Shown here in pieces: positions 60,317-64,000 of a stretch of 64,000 nt of DNA. Each line of letters starts with the position of its first letter. Position 1 is the first letter of the stretch. The position numbers and the translations under genes are program-made. The DNA is taken from contig NZ_JAPZVR010000003.1 in assembly GCF_027622855.1 (NCBI RefSeq), forward strand, positions 39,082-103,081, given 5' to 3'. This DNA is from Glycomyces algeriensis (GTDB lineage Bacteria > Actinomycetota > Actinomycetes > Mycobacteriales > Micromonosporaceae). A model generated the notes under the pieces. The model searched no databases and was not told where the DNA came from. It worked only from the letters and a program-made list of their open reading frames with translations.

Positions 60317-60485
60317 GGCGGCCTCGGAAGCGCTCGAGGACGTCGACCTCGCCGCTGAGCTTCCCGGCGACGGCGAAGCCGATCGCGCCGAGGACGACGG
60401 CGAGCAGGAACCCGGTGAAGCCGCCGCCGATGACGGCCAGCGCCAGCAGCAGGCCGGCCACCAGGCCGGCGAAGGAAGCCTTCAT
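60309..60485 (-). CDS. DUF2273-like small membrane protein (first copy)
   Basis: A 58-residue two-helix protein (MKASFAGLVAGLLLALAVI, then FLLAVVLGAIGFAVAGKLSG) with a charged tail VLERFRGRRD. Matches DUF2273, which accompanies Asp23 and AmaP genes. Overlaps the upstream gene by 4 bp. Confidence 0.8.
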   Translation of the reverse strand: MKASFAGLVAGLLLALAVIGGGFTGFLLAVVLGAIGFAVAGKLSGEVDVLERFRGRRD

Positions 60486-60787
60486 GGTCTGTCCTCTTTC
60501 CTCGGTTCGTCCACGTCTTCGACGGTGACGATGACGGGCCGCCCGCCGGCGAGCGGTGCGACCGCCGTGCGGATCGCGGCGGCGGTCCGCGGGATGTCGG
60601 CGTCCCATTCGACGGCGACGTGGACCTCGCAGGCGGTGTCGCCCAGGCGCAGGCCCGGAATGCGGCGGCCGGGCAGCAGCACGGCGATCTCGCCCTGCAC
60701 GCCGCCGTGCAGGCCGCTCACGCCGGGGGCGTCGCGGACGGCGGCGGCGATGGCGTCCGCGTCGGCGGCGAAGTCGTCGTTCGGCAT
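60482..60787 (-). CDS. Small Asp23-associated protein
   Basis: A 101-residue soluble protein (AIAAAVRDAPGVSGLHGG, CEVHVAVEWDADIPRTA, VIVTVEDVDEP). The strand-helix-strand pattern resembles a shortened Asp23 domain. Between the first Asp23 gene (55 bp gap) and DUF2273 (4-bp overlap); same operon. Confidence 0.7.
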   Translation of the reverse strand: MPNDDFAADADAIAAAVRDAPGVSGLHGGVQGEIAVLLPGRRIPGLRLGDTACEVHVAVEWDADIPRTAAAIRTAVAPLAGGRPVIVTVEDVDEPRKEDRP

Positions 60788-60842
60788 CTCCTCGGCCCTG
60801 CTCCTCGGCTGCGTGCTCGGGCCCGGTGCTGTCGCGACCGGG

Positions 60843-61283
60843 CTATTCGACCCGCGGTTCGCCCTCGGGTTCGCCGTCGGACTCGTCGGGCAGGTGCACG
60901 TCGTGGACGGTGAGGTTGACTTCGGTGACTTCGAGGCCGGTCATGCGCTCGACCGAGGCGATGACGTTGCGGCGCACGCCGGCGGCGAGGTCGGCGATGG
61001 CGACCCCGTACTCGGCGACGACGTCGAGGTCGACGGCGGCCTGGCGTTCGCCGACTTCGACGGAGACGCCCTGGCCGTAGTTGGTGCGGGAGCCGGGGAT
61101 GCGTTCGCGGAGGGCGCCGACGGCGCGGCTGCCGGAGCCGCCGAGCTGGTGGACGCCCTCGACCTCGCGGGTGGCGATCCCGGCGATCTTGGCGACCACC
61201 TGGTCGGCGATCACGGTCTTGCCCTGGTCGCTGGCGAGCGGGCCGTCGTCTTTGAACTCGGCCGCAGCGCGTTTCTCCGTCAT
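60843..61283 (-). CDS. Asp23/Gls24-family envelope stress response protein (copy 1)
   Basis: A 146-residue protein with the core VIADQVVAKIAGIATREVEG, followed by GQGVSVEVGERQAAVDLDVV and VRRNVIASVERMTGLEVTEV, the family's diagnostic blocks. The C-terminus is acidic. GGGAGG precedes ATG 61283 by 6 bases. First gene of the seven-gene minus-strand module. Confidence 0.9.
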   Translation of the reverse strand: MTEKRAAAEFKDDGPLASDQGKTVIADQVVAKIAGIATREVEGVHQLGGSGSRAVGALRERIPGSRTNYGQGVSVEVGERQAAVDLDVVAEYGVAIADLAAGVRRNVIASVERMTGLEVTEVNLTVHDVHLPDESDGEPEGEPRVE

Positions 61284-61397
61284 CACTGACCTCCCTTGTC
61301 GCGATCCGCCCTCCACCGTCGCACAGGAGTCCGCGAGTTGTCACGGAAAGTGACGAACAGGGGGTGGCGGGCTTATTCTCATCCTTTATCGAAGGAG

Positions 61398-61426
61398 TTG
61401 ACTTTCTCGATGCCCGGTGCCATCAT
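61398..61426 (+). promoter_or_regulatory. Promoter of GH30 gene
   Basis: TTGACT (61398-61403) and CATCAT (61421-61426) with 17-bp spacing, placing the start site about 24 bases before the ATG. Confidence 0.5.
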
Positions 61427-61456
61427 CGGAGGCATCGCGACCCTCTGGAGGCCCTC

Positions 61457-62584
61457 ATGCGACGACGCACCCTCATCTCCGCCGCCGGCGCCGGCTCGCT
61501 CGGCGCCCTCGCCGCGCCCGGCGCGGCGCAGGCCGACTACTCGACCACCGTCAACCCCAGCGTGAACTGGGGCACCTGGGAAGGCTGGGGCACCTCGCTC
61601 GCCTGGTGGGGCAAGGCCTTCGGCAACCGCAACGACCTCGCGGACATCATGTTCACCCGGGGTAGCGTCGCCTTCGGCGGCGCCACCCTGCCCGGCCTGG
61701 GCATGAACATCGTGCGCTACAACGCGGGCGCGTGCTCGTGGAACGCCATCGGCGGCGAGAGCATGGTCGTCTCGCCGAACATGATGCGCTCGCGCCAGAT
61801 CGAGGGCTACTGGACCGACTGGAACTCCAGCGACCCCGCCTCCGCGAGCTGGAACTGGAACGTCGACAGCGCCCAGCGCAACCTCATGTGGAAGGCCCGC
61901 GACCGCGGCGCGAACATCTTCGAGCTGTTCTCGAACTCGCCGATGTGGTGGATGTGCGCGAACCACAACCCCTCCGGCGGCGCGGACGGCAACGCCGACA
62001 ACCTCCAGTCGTGGAACCGGCAGCAGCACGCCGTCTACATGGCCACCGTCGCGAAGTACGCGCACGACAACTGGGGCGTCGACTTCGACTACGTGGATCC
62101 CTTCAACGAGCCCATCGCGAACTGGTGGACGGCCACCGGCACCCAGGAGGGCTGCCACTTCTCCGTGGCCACCCAGTCGATCGTCATCGACCACCTGCGG
62201 ACGGAGCTGAACAACCGCGGGCTCTCGTGGATGCCCATCACCGCCTCCGACGAGTCCCTGTACGACCAGGCCGTGAGCACCTGGAACGGGCTCACGAGCT
62301 CCGCCAAGGGCAAGATCGCGAAGGTCAACGTCCACGGCTACCAGTATGAGAACGGCCGGCGCGACTCCGTGTACAGCGCCGTCAGCGCCGCCGGGAAGAA
62401 GCTCTGGAACTCCGAGTACGGCGAGAACGACGCCACCGGAATGCGCCTGGCGCGCAACCTCAACCTCGACTTCCGCTGGCTCCACCCGACAGCCTGGTGC
62501 TACTGGCAGGTCCTCGACGGCGGCGGCTGGGGCCTCATCGAGGCGAACAACGAGACCGGCTCGCTCGGCTCCGCGAACGCCTAG
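61457..62584 (+). CDS. Exported GH30 glycosidase, truncated by in-frame TAG
   Basis: 375 residues as read. Twin-arginine-like signal (MRRRTLISAAGAG), then a GH30 barrel with acid/base Glu218 in DPFNEPIANWW and nucleophile Glu320 in LWNSEYGEND. The segment GWGTSLAWWGKAFG and family pattern suggest an endo-beta-1,6-galactanase or related enzyme. TAG at 62582-62584 interrupts the frame; the same frame continues without other stops to 62914 with the missing last barrel helix and side beta-domain. As is, the product should be inactive or unstable. GGAGG lies 6 bases before ATG 61457. Confidence 0.85.
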   Translation: MRRRTLISAAGAGSLGALAAPGAAQADYSTTVNPSVNWGTWEGWGTSLAWWGKAFGNRNDLADIMFTRGSVAFGGATLPGLGMNIVRYNAGACSWNAIGGESMVVSPNMMRSRQIEGYWTDWNSSDPASASWNWNVDSAQRNLMWKARDRGANIFELFSNSPMWWMCANHNPSGGADGNADNLQSWNRQQHAVYMATVAKYAHDNWGVDFDYVDPFNEPIANWWTATGTQEGCHFSVATQSIVIDHLRTELNNRGLSWMPITASDESLYDQAVSTWNGLTSSAKGKIAKVNVHGYQYENGRRDSVYSAVSAAGKKLWNSEYGENDATGMRLARNLNLDFRWLHPTAWCYWQVLDGGGWGLIEANNETGSLGSANA

Positions 62585-62914
62585 TACTTCGTGTACGCCC
62601 AGTACGCCCGCCACATCCGGCCCGGCATGCGGATCATCGACGGCGGCGAGGCCAACACCGTCGCCGCCTACGATGCGGGCGCGCGGCGCCTCGTGCTCGT
62701 CACCACCAACTACGGCACGGCGCAGACGATCACCTACGACCTCTCGCGGTTCGCCACGGTCCCCAACGGGACGGTCACGCGCTGGTCGACCCAGACCGGC
62801 GGCTCCGAGCGGTACGCGCGGTACACGGACACGCAGGTCGCGTCCAAGCGCTTCGCCCGGTCGTTCCCGGCGAACACGGTGCAGACCTTCGAGATCGAGG
62901 GCGTGGTCCTCTAG
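62585..62914 (+). pseudogene. Orphaned C-terminal part of the GH30 gene
   Basis: In the same frame as the upstream GH30 sequence, this stretch reads YFVYAQYARHIRPGMRII and on to TVQTFEIEGVVL, the expected end of a GH30 barrel (RHIRPGM) and its beta-sandwich domain. A GTG at 62591 could start it, but there is no ribosome-binding site. A single change of TAG to AAG or CAG would restore a 485-residue enzyme, so the interruption is recent, a sequencing error, or a readthrough site. Confidence 0.8.
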
Positions 62915-63092
62915 ATTCGCTGCTGATCGGCGCGTTGTTTGGTGGTTTTCGGCACGATCGTCCTGTGCCGGAAGCGATCGGAACGCGCCGATTCCCCTTC
63001 GCGACCAGGGGCCGGGTCGGCGAATGCAGATCTCGAGTGCCCGGGCCGAGCCGCCGATATCCTGTCTAAGGAGGATCCCGAAGGGGTCGTCG

Positions 63093-63120
63093 AATAGCAC
63101 GAAAGCGATGCTATTGGAGG
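63093..63120 (+). promoter_or_regulatory. Leader hairpin abutting the ribosome-binding site
   Basis: AATAGCA (63093-63099) pairs with TGCTATT (63109-63115) across a 9-base loop and is immediately followed by GGAGG (63116-63120), the ribosome-binding site of the Excalibur gene. It may affect translation or serve as an operator. Confidence 0.35.
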
Positions 63121-63125
63121 TAGTG

Positions 63126-63881
63126 ATGCATTCACCGTCCTCATCGTCAGTCCACAACGGACGACAGAAAGAGCTCTCTCACCGCAGACGCCCATTGCCT
63201 CGGGCGCTGCTCGAAGCAGCGGGGGTGATGACGCTCGTCCTGGGAGTCATCGCGATCACGCCCGCCACCGCAGGAGGAACGCAAGACCGGGAAGTCACCC
63301 ACCACGTCGAACTGGTCGACTTCCAACCGCTCGACGCGGGCGACGAATCCATGACGGAGGAGTCGGGCGACCGAGGCGGCACTGCAGTCGATCCGCCGAT
63401 GCAGGAGTCGGACGACCAGAACGGCACCGCAGTCGATCCGCCGATGCAGGAGTCGGACGACCAGAACGGCACCGCAGCCGATCCGCCGATGCAGGAGTCG
63501 GACGACCAGGACGGCACCGCAGCCGATCCGCCGATGGAGGACACCGGCGAGCAGTCGGCCGCGGCGGATCAGGCGTTCGAATACGAGAACTGCGACGCGG
63601 CCCGCGACGCCGGGGCGGCGCCGGTGACACCGGAAGAGTACGGGTTCGGCCCGCACCTCGACCGCGACAGTGACGGCGTCGGATGCGAGGAATACTTCAG
63701 AGCTCCGGAGGCTCCGGAGGCTCCGGAGGACTCCCTGTACCAGAACTGCGACGCCGCTCGCGACGCCGGGCAGGAATCCATCAAGGAAGGCGAGCCCGGG
63801 TACGCACCGCACCTGGACGCTGACAACGACGGTGTCGCCTGCGAGGATTTCGGAGCCGCGCAGGTTCCCGAGGACGAGTGA
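63126..63881 (+). CDS. Secreted protein with tandem acidic repeats and two Excalibur domains
   Basis: A 251-residue protein: a signal or anchor segment (about 27-50, GVMTLVLGVIAITPATAGG), a linker containing four 15-residue units of the type GTAVDPPMQESDDQN (three close, one diverged), and two C-terminal Excalibur domains (YENCDAARDAG to DRDSDGVGCEE, and YQNCDAARDAG to DADNDGVACED). Each Excalibur domain has a DxDxDGxxCE calcium-loop and paired cysteines. Such domains occur on surface proteins and nucleases. No enzymatic domain is present, suggesting a calcium-dependent surface or adhesion role. Confidence 0.85.
   Translation: MHSPSSSSVHNGRQKELSHRRRPLPRALLEAAGVMTLVLGVIAITPATAGGTQDREVTHHVELVDFQPLDAGDESMTEESGDRGGTAVDPPMQESDDQNGTAVDPPMQESDDQNGTAADPPMQESDDQDGTAADPPMEDTGEQSAAADQAFEYENCDAARDAGAAPVTPEEYGFGPHLDRDSDGVGCEEYFRAPEAPEAPEDSLYQNCDAARDAGQESIKEGEPGYAPHLDADNDGVACEDFGAAQVPEDE
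63378..63557 (+). repeat. 45-bp in-frame tandem repeat
   Basis: Units at 63378-63422, 63423-63467, 63468-63512 and a diverged 63513-63557, nearly identical at DNA level, encoding GTAxDPPMQESDDQx. Copy number could vary by slippage. Confidence 0.9.
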
Positions 63882-63910
63882 GACGGCAGCCGTGAACGAT
63901 GCGAGCAATG

Positions 63911-63943
63911 CGGGCCGCCCGCGCACCAGGCGCGGGCGGCCCG
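63911..63943 (+). terminator. Terminator after the Excalibur gene
   Basis: A perfect 14-bp GC stem (63911-63924 with 63930-63943, loop ACCAG) 29 bp after the stop; no T-run. The final bases to 64000 hold another GC hairpin near 63965-63990 and no recognisable gene. Confidence 0.7.
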
Positions 63944-64000
63944 GCGCCTCCGAGGAACGCCGAACGGGGCGGCCGAAACGGCCGTCCCCGCGCAGCGAAC

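Noticed and set aside
63378..63557. CRISPR-like array
   Set aside because: The 45-bp units are directly adjacent without spacers and are in frame within a coding sequence.
1..64000. tRNA, rRNA and integrase attachment sites
   Set aside because: No cloverleaf with a GGTTCGAATCC-type arm, no rRNA stretches and no integrase gene were found by eye; a dedicated tRNA scan would be decisive.

Overview
The window is high-GC DNA with actinobacterial habits: GTG and TTG starts, ATGA/GTGA/TTGA start-stop overlaps, TAGCAT-type -10 boxes, Tat-like signals, and wall, Excalibur and Asp23 proteins typical of Actinomycetota. Genus-level placement cannot be made from sequence alone. About 59 genes are supported, including two that are broken: a frameshifted isochorismatase-like gene and a GH30 glycosidase with an in-frame TAG. 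No tRNA, rRNA, CRISPR array or intact transposase was seen.

Layout. 1-2.7 kb: the 3' part of a KamA-type radical SAM aminomutase, a BKACE (DUF849) enzyme and a frameshifted isochorismatase-like gene. 3.2-7.8 kb: a small membrane protein, a heterodimeric ABC exporter whose two ATPase domains have complementary defects, and a DinB/MDMPI-like protein. 7.9-12.5 kb: a secreted pectate lyase behind a LacI-type operator, then two paralogous serpins flanking a small secreted cysteine-containing protein. 12.7-21.6 kb: a Tet-type ribosomal protection GTPase, acetyltransferases, a GlxA-like regulator divergent from an epimerase, and a three-subunit HcnABC/opine-oxidase-like flavo-dehydrogenase. 21.8-28.6 kb: a GH42 beta-galactosidase with a palindromic operator, an ECF41-type sigma factor, a DUF4267 protein, an MFS/ArsR divergon and acetyltransferases.

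28.8-34.0 kb is a glycerol regulon (IclR regulator, glpF, glpK, glpD) with a perfect CRP-type site, repeated GTTCGACA operator motifs and a 23-bp terminal-inverted-repeat element (a likely MITE) that supplies the stop codon of the regulator. 34.2-36.5 kb holds a secreted CBM2-metzincin protease and an SMP-30 lactonase. 36.5-41.5 kb is an aspartate-decarboxylation operon with two AspT antiporters flanking AspD.

41.8-57.6 kb is the most striking region: twelve closely packed co-directional genes that look like a complete peptidoglycan-fragment dismantling system. They encode a peptide ABC importer, an M55 D-aminopeptidase, an M20 peptidase, an S9 oligopeptidase, an S66 LD-carboxypeptidase, and then exported NagZ (GH3), NamZ (GH171/DUF1343) and an AmiE-like serine amidase. 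The last three correspond to the Bacillus subtilis ybbD-ybbC-ybbE (nagZ-namZ-amiE) set. The inferred flow is outside cleavage of MurNAc-GlcNAc-peptides, peptide uptake, and cytoplasmic hydrolysis of D/L stem peptides. Related GAA..TTC motifs lie upstream of both halves.

57.6-61.3 kb carries an epimerase and an Asp23/Gls24-AmaP envelope-stress operon with two 58-residue DUF2273-like proteins. The window ends with the interrupted GH30 gene and a secreted double-Excalibur protein with a 45-bp in-frame tandem repeat.
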